Below are positions 54,785 through 62,967 of a stretch of 64,000 nt of DNA, one piece after another. The DNA lies in NCBI RefSeq assembly GCF_003952525.1, contig NZ_CP034451.1:868001-932000 (forward strand), read 5' to 3'. The notes below the pieces were generated by a model. That model was not told the origin of the DNA and made no database searches. It saw only the letters and a program-made list of their open reading frames with translations. This DNA comes from Mesorhizobium sp. M3A.F.Ca.ET.080.04.2.1 (lineage in GTDB: Bacteria; Pseudomonadota; Alphaproteobacteria; Rhizobiales; Rhizobiaceae). The position numbers were made by a program, and so were the translations under genes. Each line of letters opens with the position of its first letter. Position 1 is the first letter of the stretch.

Positions 54785-55678
54785 CTAGCGCTTGAAATTC
54801 ACCACGATCACGCCACCCAGCGCGAGCGCGCCCCCCATGACACCGAGCAGTGTCGGCACCTCGCCCAGCCAGAAGAAGCCGATCAGGGCGGAGGTCGGCG
54901 AGACCAGGTAAAGAAAGTTCGAGGCGCGCGCGGCGGGCAAGCGCGAGAGCGCGGTCGCCCAGGCGGCATAGGCGATCAGGCTGGGCACGACGCCGAGATA
55001 GATGACGGCACCGAGACCAGCGAGATCGGCGACCGCCGCCTGGGCGACCGCCTCCGGCAGGAATGGAGACAGGCAGAGCGCGCCAAGCACCATGTTGGAG
55101 GCGGCAATCGTCAGCGGATGATGGCGGGCAAAGAGCGGCTTCTGCACGATCGTGTTGACCGCGGAGCAGAGCGCCGAGCCCAGCACCAGCAGCGCGCCGG
55201 CGTTGAAATGCAAGCCGTGCCCGTCGGCGACCGCGATGATGCCGATGCCGGTGAACGAAATCACCGTGCCGGCCCAGGCCATCGCCGAGAAGCGCTCGCC
55301 GAGCAGCGCCATCGCCATTATGGCGGTGAAGATCGGGCTGACATTGATGATGAAGCCGGCGGCACCCGCCGAGACGGTTAGCTCGCCGAAATTGAGCATG
55401 GCCGTATAGAGCGCGACGAAGATGGCGCCACCGAAGGCGAAGCGCCACAGCTCATCGACCCTGGGCAGCGCCGGACGCTTCACGGCGAGAAAGATGGCGG
55501 CCGGGGCGGCCGCAATGGCAAAGCGCAACGCCCCGAGTTCGAGCGGTTGGAAGGCGGCAAGGCCGGCGCGGATCGCCGGAAAGGCCGAGGCCCAGCCGAC
55601 CACCGTGAGGGCCACCGCGATCCCAGCAGTTGTGTCCATGCGCTGTGTCTCATTCAACGTGCCGGTGTAAGCGCTCAT
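54785..55678 (-). CDS. EamA/DMT-family transporter
   Basis: A protein of about 297 residues with ten hydrophobic segments and an internal duplication, the drug/metabolite exporter (EamA) layout. GWASAFPAIRAGLA near the start and SLIAYAAWATAL in the second repeat are typical. ATG 55678 (MSAYTG) is preceded by GGGGAA; a longer start at 55705 lacks a ribosome-binding site. Substrate unknown; amino acid or metabolite efflux is common in the family. The divergent LysR gene probably regulates it. Confidence 0.85.
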   Translation of the reverse strand: MSAYTGTLNETQRMDTTAGIAVALTVVGWASAFPAIRAGLAAFQPLELGALRFAIAAAPAAIFLAVKRPALPRVDELWRFAFGGAIFVALYTAMLNFGELTVSAGAAGFIINVSPIFTAIMAMALLGERFSAMAWAGTVISFTGIGIIAVADGHGLHFNAGALLVLGSALCSAVNTIVQKPLFARHHPLTIAASNMVLGALCLSPFLPEAVAQAAVADLAGLGAVIYLGVVPSLIAYAAWATALSRLPAARASNFLYLVSPTSALIGFFWLGEVPTLLGVMGGALALGGVIVVNFKR

Positions 55679-55768
55679 TACAGATTCCCCGTCTTTCAGT
55701 GCCATGGAGGTAGAAAACGCGATGGCCGGCCCGTTGACAAACGAGCATTTCGAGGGTCAGCTGTGAGT

Positions 55769-56695
55769 ATGGATCACAGCTCTGACCGGATGCTGCCGCT
55801 GGAGACGTTGCGCGCCTTTGACGCGGCGGCGCGCACGGGAAGTTTCTCGGCGGCGGCCGAGAAACTCAACCTCACCCATGGCGCGGTGAGCCGCCAGATC
55901 GCCAAGCTGGAGGACTGGCTTGGGCTCAAGGTGTTCGAGCGCAACGCGCGCGGCGTGACGCTGACCAATGAGGGCAACCGGCTGCACCTTCGCACCACCG
56001 AGGCCTTCGCGCTGATCTCGGTCAATTCCGACCGTTGGGTGGAGCCGCGCGGCACCGCGGTGGTGCGGCTGGCCTCGATCCCTTCGGTCAGCGGCCTCTG
56101 GCTGATGCCGCGCATGGCGGCGCTCGAGAACAACCCGACCCGGCTGCGCATTGTGCTGGACATCGACAACCGCCAGTCCGACCTCGCCGAGGAGGGCATC
56201 GACCTTTCGGTGCGTTGCGGGCGCGGCCGCATTCCCGGCCGCGTTTCGGTGCGGCTTTTCGAGGAGCACATCTTCCCGATCGCATCGCCGGAGCTGGCAA
56301 AGGAAATCGGGCGCGGCGACCCGGCCCGACTGCTCAAATTCCCGCTGATCAATGATTCCGACGCTTCCGGCTGGCGCGCGTGGCTCGCGGCGCAGGACGT
56401 CGACTATCGCCCGCGCCCGCAAGACCGGCGCTTCGAGGACTACAACCTGGTGCTGGACGCGGCCGCGCATGGTCTCGGCATCGCGCTTGCGCGGCCGCCG
56501 ATGACGCAAGATCAGCTGAAGTCCGGGAGGATCGTGGCCGTCGACGAGCGCGTCGCGCTCAATCCGATATCCTATTGGATGGATCGACCAGTAGGTCGTC
56601 CGCGCGCCGCGGCCGCCGACCTTGCCCGGCGCATCGGCGAGCAGGCGGGGCTGGCGCAGGAAAAGCTCGACGCGTTCCTGCAGGACGACGCGTAG
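55769..56695 (+). CDS. LysR family regulator divergent from the EamA gene
   Basis: A 308-residue LysR regulator: LRAFDAAARTGSFSAAAEKL and LTHGAVSRQIAKLEDWLGL form the DNA-binding domain, with an effector domain from about residue 95. It belongs to the GcvA-like group. ATG 55769 is used; a GTG at 55763 has the better-spaced GAGGG ribosome-binding site. Only about 90 bp separate it from the transporter start. Confidence 0.9.
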   Translation: MDHSSDRMLPLETLRAFDAAARTGSFSAAAEKLNLTHGAVSRQIAKLEDWLGLKVFERNARGVTLTNEGNRLHLRTTEAFALISVNSDRWVEPRGTAVVRLASIPSVSGLWLMPRMAALENNPTRLRIVLDIDNRQSDLAEEGIDLSVRCGRGRIPGRVSVRLFEEHIFPIASPELAKEIGRGDPARLLKFPLINDSDASGWRAWLAAQDVDYRPRPQDRRFEDYNLVLDAAAHGLGIALARPPMTQDQLKSGRIVAVDERVALNPISYWMDRPVGRPRAAAADLARRIGEQAGLAQEKLDAFLQDDA

Positions 56696-56858
56696 CCGGC
56701 GGCGGCCAGCACAGCCGCAACACCTCGATGGCGGTGAGCCGAGGCGAACGACCGGCCAGGCTCGAACCTCGTGTCGATTTCCCATCTGCGAGGGTGTCAA
56801 GCTTGACCTTGCTCGAGATTTGTGGCGATTGAAGCCCAATGAACCCACATGTCATTTC

Positions 56859-57092
56859 ATGATGAACCGTTTTGAAGGCCCCGGCGGCAAGGAAGCGCGC
56901 ATCCGTTATCTCGATGGCGATTTCCAGGTCACCAGCCCCGGCTCGTTCGTGCGCTGCGCGGTGACCGGCGAGAGCATTCCGCTGGACGAGCTCAAATATT
57001 GGAGCGTCGCAAGGCAGGAGCCCTATGCGAACGCGGCAGCCTCATTGCGCCGAGAGATCGAAACGCATCCGGAATTGCGCAGCCGGGGGTAG
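56859..57092 (+). CDS. DUF2093 family protein
   Basis: A small protein of 77 residues (76 if the second ATG is used) with GKEARIRYLDGDFQVTSPGS and VRCAVTGESIPLDELKYWSV, the hallmark of DUF2093. This family is widespread in alphaproteobacteria, usually next to lipid A genes or xseB-type genes. The CxxTG may bind a metal or is structural; function unknown. The 160 bp upstream hold no other gene. Confidence 0.85.
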   Translation: MMNRFEGPGGKEARIRYLDGDFQVTSPGSFVRCAVTGESIPLDELKYWSVARQEPYANAAASLRREIETHPELRSRG

Positions 57093-57176
57093 GTTCGTCC
57101 CGCTGGACACCGAAGCGCCGCGTTTCTTCGCGCCCCCTCTGTCTCGCCCGTTTCTGCATCGCCGCCCAATCGCGGC

Positions 57177-58202
57177 CTATCCCCGCATCTTGCGCTGGCG
57201 CCACGCATCCAGCGTCTCGTTGATGATGCGCTCCGGGACATGGTCGAGCTCGAACACGGCGTCGATCTCCAGCACGTCCAGTTGATCCAGAAAGTTGGCC
57301 GGCGTGCCGTGGCGCAGGCGCGCGGCATCCTTGGCGGTGGTGACGAGGCGCAGTCCTTCGCGCTTGGCAAGCGTCGCCAGATCGGCGAGCTCGTCCGCGG
57401 CATAGACATGATGGTCCGGAAAGGCGCGCGACAGCACGACCTCGCCGCCGGCGCCGCGCACCGTGTCGAAGAATTTTTCGGGATGTCCGATCCCGGCAAA
57501 GGCGAGGAAGCGGCCGCCGGCAAAGTGCCCAGGATTAGCCGGCTCGACAAGGGCGAGGAAGATCGGCCGGCCGGCACGAGCCGCCTGGCGCACGACGCCG
57601 TCGGCTGCGGAGCCCTCTCCCATCTTCAGCAATCCGCTGGTGAAAACGAGCTGGTCGACGACCTTGGCCCGCAGCGGCCCACCGGGAATGACACGCCCAT
57701 TGCCGATGCCGAAGCGCGCGTCGACCACGACCAGCGCGTAGTCGATGTGGATGCGCGCCGACTGGAATCCGTCATCCATGATCAGGAAGTCGCAGCCATG
57801 CTGTTCCATCAGCAGCCTTGCGCCTGCCGCACGGTTCGGCGTCACCGCCACCGGGGCGTGCTCCGCCAGAAGCAACGGCTCGTCGCCGACATGCTTGGCG
57901 GCATCGTGATGCGCATCGACGACATGCGGCTTGGAGAAGGATCCACCATGGCCGCGTGACAGGAAGCCGGGCGTCAGCCGCATGCGCTTTGCCTGTTTCG
58001 CCAGCGCGATCGCGACCGGCGTCTTGCCACTGCCGCCGACGGTGAGATTGCCGACGCAAAGCACCGGCGCCGCCATCTTTTCGCGCGGCGCGCGCCGCAT
58101 GCGGCGCCCGGCGACAAGCCCGTAGGCCGCCGACAGCGGCGATAGCGCCAACACGCGCCAGTCGGGCTTTTCCCACCAGAAGGGCGGCGCTTCGCTTGTC
58201 AC
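57177..58202 (-). CDS. lpxK: Tetraacyldisaccharide 4'-kinase
   Basis: A 341-residue inner-membrane-associated kinase that phosphorylates the 4' position of the lipid A disaccharide. The P-loop VGNLTVGGSGKTP lies near residue 50. MDDGFQ near residue 147 carries the catalytic Asp, and SRGHGG follows the P-loop. The start is GTG, 10 bp after the kdtA stop. The length is normal (about 340). Confidence 0.95.
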   Translation of the reverse strand: MTSEAPPFWWEKPDWRVLALSPLSAAYGLVAGRRMRRAPREKMAAPVLCVGNLTVGGSGKTPVAIALAKQAKRMRLTPGFLSRGHGGSFSKPHVVDAHHDAAKHVGDEPLLLAEHAPVAVTPNRAAGARLLMEQHGCDFLIMDDGFQSARIHIDYALVVVDARFGIGNGRVIPGGPLRAKVVDQLVFTSGLLKMGEGSAADGVVRQAARAGRPIFLALVEPANPGHFAGGRFLAFAGIGHPEKFFDTVRGAGGEVVLSRAFPDHHVYAADELADLATLAKREGLRLVTTAKDAARLRHGTPANFLDQLDVLEIDAVFELDHVPERIINETLDAWRQRKMRG

Positions 58203-58212
58203 CGGTCCGGAC

Positions 58213-59529
58213 CTAGCGCCCGTTGGCGCCTTTCAGGCGCGCCTTGACGACCAGCGGCTGGATATAGGGCTCGAGCGACTTCAGCGTGCGGGCCAGCGCG
58301 CCGCGCATCTCGTCGACGGTCGCAGCGCCCGCGGCAATCATCTCCTGGCGCGCCACCTCGTTGGTCAGCAGGAAGTTGACCGCGCCGGCCAGCATGTCGC
58401 GATCGCGCACCAGCTTGGCGCCGCCGCGGTCGAGCAGGCGCTGGTAAGCCTCGCGGAAATTCTGCACGTTGCGGCCGGCGAGCACCGCCGTGTCGAGCAT
58501 GGCCGGTTCGAGCGGGTTCTGACCGCCCTCGGAGGTCAGCGAGCGGCCGACGAAGGCGATCTCGGTGAGACGCAGGTAAAGCCCCATCTCGCCGATCGTG
58601 TCGCCGAGCAGGATATCGGTGTCGGGCGAAATGCGCTCGCTCTTGCTGCGCCGCGCGACCTTCAGCCCCATGCCGGAAATCTGCGCGGCAAGCGCGTCGG
58701 CGCGGTCGGGATGGCGCGGCACGACGATGGTCAGGAGGCCATGGTGGCGGCGATGGAGGGTGGCGTGGACTTCCGCGGCGACGACTTCCTCGCCATCATG
58801 CGTCGAAATCGCCGCCCAGGTCGGGCGGCCCCCGATCTGACGCTGCAAGCTGGCCAGTATCCTCTCGTCGACCGGCGGCGGATTGGTGTCCACCTTGAGA
58901 TTGCCGGACACGGTGACCGGCCGCGCGCCAAGCGCGCGAAAGCGTTCGCCGTCGACATCGGATTGCGCAATCACATGGGCGAGGTTCTCGAACAGCGCCT
59001 CGGCGACACTGGCGCGCTTCTTCCACGAGGTGAAGGAGCGATCGGACAGCCGGCCATTGACCAGCACCTGCGGCACGTGACGGGCGCCGAGTTCGAGGAT
59101 GGTCATCGGCCAGATCTCGGATTCGGCAATGATCGCCAGGTCCGGCCGCCAATGGTCGAGAAAGCGGCTGACAGCCGGTTTCAGGTCGAGCGGCACATAT
59201 TGATGGATGATGCGATCGCCGAGCCGCTCGTCGGCCACCTGGGCGGACGTCACGGTGCCGGTCGTCAGCACGATGTTGACGCCATAGTCGAGAATGCTCT
59301 CGACCAGCGGCACGACGGCAATGGTTTCGCCGACGCTGGCGGCATGGATCCAGATCACCGGCCCAGGCGGGCGCGGCCGACCGGCAACGCCATAGCGCTC
59401 GCGGCGACGGTAACGGTCTTCCTTGCCGCGCGAGGCGCGCCAGGCGACATAGGGCCCGATCAGCGGGTAGGCGACGGCGCCGGCATAGCGGTAGGCCGTC
59501 AGCATGGCGCGCGCCCAGCGCTCGCTCAT
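58213..59529 (-). CDS. waaA: 3-deoxy-D-manno-octulosonic acid transferase (KdtA/WaaA)
   Basis: A 438-residue GT-B glycosyltransferase that adds Kdo to lipid IVA. An N-terminal hydrophobic anchor is followed by IWIHAASVGE (about residue 55), whose Glu is the catalytic base in this family, then ESEIWP, VNGRLSDRS and the C-terminal GQNPLEPAML. The ATG overlaps the stop of the acyltransferase gene (ATGA); a much longer in-frame reading upstream lies in that gene and is rejected. A typical lipid A operon order. Confidence 0.95.
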   Translation of the reverse strand: MSERWARAMLTAYRYAGAVAYPLIGPYVAWRASRGKEDRYRRRERYGVAGRPRPPGPVIWIHAASVGETIAVVPLVESILDYGVNIVLTTGTVTSAQVADERLGDRIIHQYVPLDLKPAVSRFLDHWRPDLAIIAESEIWPMTILELGARHVPQVLVNGRLSDRSFTSWKKRASVAEALFENLAHVIAQSDVDGERFRALGARPVTVSGNLKVDTNPPPVDERILASLQRQIGGRPTWAAISTHDGEEVVAAEVHATLHRRHHGLLTIVVPRHPDRADALAAQISGMGLKVARRSKSERISPDTDILLGDTIGEMGLYLRLTEIAFVGRSLTSEGGQNPLEPAMLDTAVLAGRNVQNFREAYQRLLDRGGAKLVRDRDMLAGAVNFLLTNEVARQEMIAAGAATVDEMRGALARTLKSLEPYIQPLVVKARLKGANGR

Positions 59530-60299
59530 TTGCCACCGTCCACGAGGCGGTAGGCCTCGGCGGTCGCGGCGTTGAGCGAGGCGGTGACCTCCTGGCGCTT
59601 GCGCTCCATCTCGGCATCGTCGGCGTCGGCCGGCACGAAGACAGGTGTTCCGACCACCACGGCGGAGCGGCCGAACGGCAGGTTGATGGTTGTCTTGTCC
59701 CAGCTCCTTTCCAGCACCTTGCGGCGGCTGGTGGTGATCGCCGCCGGCAGGATCGGCCGGCCCGAAAGCCGTGCCAAAAGCACGATGCCCATTCCGGCGT
59801 CGCGCGGCTTGCCATGCGGGATATCGGCGATCATGGCGACGTTCTTGCCGGCGACGAGCGCCTTCTTGAGCGCGATCAAGGCCTTGGCGCCGCCCTTGTC
59901 GAGGTGGCGCGCATTCTCGCGGCCGCCGGATCCGCGCACCGCCTCGATGCCGAATTTTTCGAGCATCAGCGCGTTGAGCTCGGCGTCGGCGCTTCGCGAA
60001 ACCATGGCGACCAGCGGCCGGCCCTTGGGATAGAAGGCAGGCGTCAGCAGATGCTGACCGTGCCAGAGCGCGATGATGCCCGGCTCGAGATCGACCTGGG
60101 GACCGCCGGCGACCTGGCTCGATCCCTTGACCAGCGGACTGGTCAGGCGCACCAGGCGGACAAACCAAGCGAACAGACCGGCGATGAAGCTCTTGACGAA
60201 CCCCGACTGCGCCAGCGGCTCGCGAATCCGCCGCCAGAGCGTCGCGTTGCGTCGGGCCGCCGGAACCCTGGTCGGCCCTTTCACAGCTTCATGCTCCAT
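59526..60299 (-). CDS. DUF374 lysophospholipid acyltransferase family protein
   Basis: A 257-residue LPLAT-like protein with a hydrophobic N-terminal segment (residues about 33-55) and the DUF374 block IIALWHGQHLLTP, followed by VSRSADAELNALML and IADIPHGKPRDAGMG. Its placement directly upstream of kdtA suggests a role in lipid A acylation or trafficking, but no activity is established. ATG 60299 is preferred over a longer reading. Confidence 0.85.
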   Translation of the reverse strand: MEHEAVKGPTRVPAARRNATLWRRIREPLAQSGFVKSFIAGLFAWFVRLVRLTSPLVKGSSQVAGGPQVDLEPGIIALWHGQHLLTPAFYPKGRPLVAMVSRSADAELNALMLEKFGIEAVRGSGGRENARHLDKGGAKALIALKKALVAGKNVAMIADIPHGKPRDAGMGIVLLARLSGRPILPAAITTSRRKVLERSWDKTTINLPFGRSAVVVGTPVFVPADADDAEMERKRQEVTASLNAATAEAYRLVDGGK

Positions 60300-60304
60300 C
60301 GGTA

Positions 60305-60550
60305 TCAACCGGAGGCCTTTGCGTCTGGGTCGAGCAACCGGTGCAGGTGAACGACGAAATAGCGCATATGAGCATTGTCGACACTGGCCTGAGCCTTGGC
60401 TTTCCAAGCTGCATGGGCCGATTGATAGTCGGGATAGACGCCCACGATGTCGAGGGCGTCGAGATCGCGGAACTCGGTTCCCCCCAGCTTTTTCAGCTCG
60501 CCGCCGAACACCAGGTGCAAAAGCTGTTTCTTTCCGTCTTCCGCGGCCAT
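60305..60550 (-). CDS. DUF4170 domain protein
   Basis: An 81-residue protein with LLHLVFGGELKKLGGTEFRD and IVGVYPDYQSAHAAWKAKAQ, the DUF4170 pattern conserved in alphaproteobacteria. AAGGAT precedes the chosen ATG by 7 nt. It lies 5 bp upstream of the acyltransferase start, in the same operon. No function known. Confidence 0.85.
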   Translation of the reverse strand: MAAEDGKKQLLHLVFGGELKKLGGTEFRDLDALDIVGVYPDYQSAHAAWKAKAQASVDNAHMRYFVVHLHRLLDPDAKASG

Positions 60551-60630
60551 GCCTATCCTTCGCAGATTCATCAATTTTGTCATAGGTCTAGACCAAAGCA
60601 GCCGGTTTTGGAACCTTCGACCGGCTCACC

Positions 60631-61434
60631 CTAGTCAAGCCCGGCGACGACCCCGGCAATGACGCCCAGAAGCTCGCCGCTGCCGGCGGCGAGAGCGCCA
60701 TGGTTGATCACCTCGCCGGCGTAGCGCGGCGGCTTTCCGCTGCGGTCGAGCAGGACGCCGCCCGCCTCGCTGAGAATCAAGTCCGCTGCGGCGATGTCCC
60801 AGTCATGAGCGTTCGGCTTGACGAATGTAGCATCGAGCTTGCCGGCGGCGATCATCGCCAGCCGGTAGGCCAGCGAGGGAATATAGGGCATGCGCCGCAG
60901 CCTGCCCTGCCACTTTTCCGGCATCCGGTCGATCAGCGCCTTCGGCCCACCGATGTCGATGGCGTCGGCAAGCGGCCTGACCTGAATGCGCTTGCCGTTG
61001 AGGAAAGCGCCCTCGCCCGGCAGTGCCCAATAGGTCTCATGCTTGGCCGGACATTCGAGCACACCGGCCAACGAGCGGCCATTCTCCACCACCGCGACGC
61101 TGACGCACCAGGAATGCAGGCCGTCGAGGAAGCCGCGCGTGCCGTCGATGGGGTCGACGACGAAAGTGCGGCGGGCCGACAGGCGCGCATGGTCGTCCGC
61201 GGTCTCCTCCGAAAGCCAGCCATAACCCGGCCGTGCCTTGAGCAAGGTCTCGCGCAAATAAGCGTCGGCCGCATGGTCGGCCTCGCTGACCGGCGAGGTG
61301 CCGCCCTTCATCCACACCTGCGGGCTGTTGCCGAAATAGCGCATGGCAATCGCGCCGGCCGCGCGGGCGGCGTCGCGCAGCAAGGCGAGGTCCTCGCGCG
61401 CTGCGGTTGAAATCACCGCATCAGGCGCCGGCAA
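60631..61434 (-). CDS. Inositol-monophosphatase-family phosphatase (3'(2'),5'-bisphosphate nucleotidase-like)
   Basis: A 267-residue Mg-dependent phosphatase with the three signature regions: WLSEET (about residue 73), DPIDGTRGFLDG (about 94) and HDWDIAAADLIL (about 210). It resembles CysQ-like enzymes that hydrolyse PAP during sulfate assimilation, but inositol or other phosphates cannot be excluded. It starts 14 bp inside the tldE-like gene on the same strand. Confidence 0.87.
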   Translation of the reverse strand: MPAPDAVISTAAREDLALLRDAARAAGAIAMRYFGNSPQVWMKGGTSPVSEADHAADAYLRETLLKARPGYGWLSEETADDHARLSARRTFVVDPIDGTRGFLDGLHSWCVSVAVVENGRSLAGVLECPAKHETYWALPGEGAFLNGKRIQVRPLADAIDIGGPKALIDRMPEKWQGRLRRMPYIPSLAYRLAMIAAGKLDATFVKPNAHDWDIAAADLILSEAGGVLLDRSGKPPRYAGEVINHGALAAGSGELLGVIAGVVAGLD

Positions 61435-62764
61435 GGGTCATCCCCCCGATCAGCAGCGTCGGGGCCGCGGTGCCGAAATTGCGGTCGAGATCGCTCGCCG
61501 CCACCATGTTGAGGAACATGGTCTTTAGGTTCGAGGCGATCGTCACCTCCGCCACCGGATAGGCGAGCGCGCCGTTCTCGATCCAGAAGCCGGAGGCGCC
61601 GCGGCTGTATTCACCGGTGATCATATCGACGCCTTGACCAAAAACTTCAGTAACATAGAAGCCGTTTTTGAGAGACTTGATTAGCTCCTCGGGCGGCTGT
61701 TCACCCGGCTCGATGGCAAGATTGGTGGAAGACGGCGAGACGGAAGAGCCGCTGCGCGAGCCGCGCCCATTGGTGGCGAGGCCAAGCTCGCGCGCGGCCG
61801 ATGTCGAGAGGAACCAGTGGTTCAGCACACCCTTCTCGACCATCAGAAGCTTCTCGCCTTCGACGCCTTCGCCATCGAAGGGGCGCGAGGCCTGGCCGCG
61901 ACGCCGCAGCGGCTCGTCGGTAACGGTGATGGCGCTCGATGCCACCTGCTTGCCCATCATGTCGCGCAGGAAGCTGGTCTTGCGCGCCACGGCGGCACCG
62001 TTGATGGCGCCGGCGAGATGGCCGGCGATCCCGCGCGCGACGCGGGGATCGAACACGACATCGACCGGGCCGGTCGCCGCCTTGCGGGCGCCGAGGCGGC
62101 GCACGGCGCGCTCGCCGGCCTTGCGGCCGATTTCCTCCGGCGCATCGAGATCGGCGAAATGCTGGCGAGAGGAGAATTCATAGTCGCGCTCCATGCCCGT
62201 GCCCTCGCCGGCAATCACGCTGGTCGAGCGCGAAAAACGCGAGGCGACATACTGGCCGAGGAAGCCATGCGAAGTGGCCAGCACCAGGCCTCCCAGCCCG
62301 CCGCTGGCGCTGCTTCCGGCTGAATTGGTGACCCCCTTCACCGCAAGCGCCGCTGCTTCCGCCGCAAGCGCTGCCTCCTTCAGCTGATCGGCCGATACCT
62401 CGGTCGGGTCAAAAAGATCGAGATCGCGCAAATTGCGGGCAAGCAGCGCCGGATCGGCCAGACCTTGAAAGGGATCTTCGGGGGAAACTCTCGCCATGGC
62501 GACGGCGCGCTCGGCCAGCGTCTTCGGATCGGAGGCGGCGGTGGCCGATACGCTCGCCACCCGCTGGCCGACGAAGACGCGCAGCGAGACATCCTCGCTT
62601 TCCGAGGATTCGGTTCCTTCGACCTTGCCGAGCCTGACCGACACGCCGGCCGAGCGGCCGCGTACTGCAACGGCGTCGGCGGCATCCGCGCCGGCGCGCC
62701 TGGCGGCCTCGACGAGCGCCGCGACGCGATCGGTCAGTTTCGCTGCGTCGAGCTTGTCGGTCAT
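61421..62764 (-). CDS. TldD/PmbA family metallopeptidase subunit (TldE-like)
   Basis: A 447-residue PmbA/TldE-type protein, first residues TDKLDAAKLTDRVAALVEAA, with the glycine-rich VKGVTNSAGSSASGG and late GFYVTEVFGQGVDMITGEYS and IENGALAYPVAEVTIA. TldE lacks the zinc HExxxH of TldD, and none is seen here, so this is the TldE/PmbA partner. Together with TldD it degrades modified peptides and unfolded proteins. It overlaps the phosphatase gene by 14 bp. Confidence 0.9.
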   Translation of the reverse strand: MTDKLDAAKLTDRVAALVEAARRAGADAADAVAVRGRSAGVSVRLGKVEGTESSESEDVSLRVFVGQRVASVSATAASDPKTLAERAVAMARVSPEDPFQGLADPALLARNLRDLDLFDPTEVSADQLKEAALAAEAAALAVKGVTNSAGSSASGGLGGLVLATSHGFLGQYVASRFSRSTSVIAGEGTGMERDYEFSSRQHFADLDAPEEIGRKAGERAVRRLGARKAATGPVDVVFDPRVARGIAGHLAGAINGAAVARKTSFLRDMMGKQVASSAITVTDEPLRRRGQASRPFDGEGVEGEKLLMVEKGVLNHWFLSTSAARELGLATNGRGSRSGSSVSPSSTNLAIEPGEQPPEELIKSLKNGFYVTEVFGQGVDMITGEYSRGASGFWIENGALAYPVAEVTIASNLKTMFLNMVAASDLDRNFGTAAPTLLIGGMTLAGA

Positions 62765-62967
62765 GCTGTTGTTGATCCCTGTTGTTCAAGCGGGCCGTTG
62801 GGGCGGAACCCTGCCGCACCATCTATTGTTCCACCATCGCTTGTGCAATGGGCTGCGCGGCAGAGGACGCATTGCGATAGGAGCCATGGCTATCCCCGCC
62901 GCGTCGCTCACGCTGCCCGCTGCACACGTTTGAGGGAAATTGGAAGGGACCAGAGGGGCGAGGTTGA

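Noticed and set aside
58213-60168. Possible fusion of an extra N-terminal domain to the Kdo transferase
   Set aside because: The extra 213 codons lie within the acyltransferase gene in another frame; the ATGA-overlapping ATG at 59529 begins the real family N-terminus.
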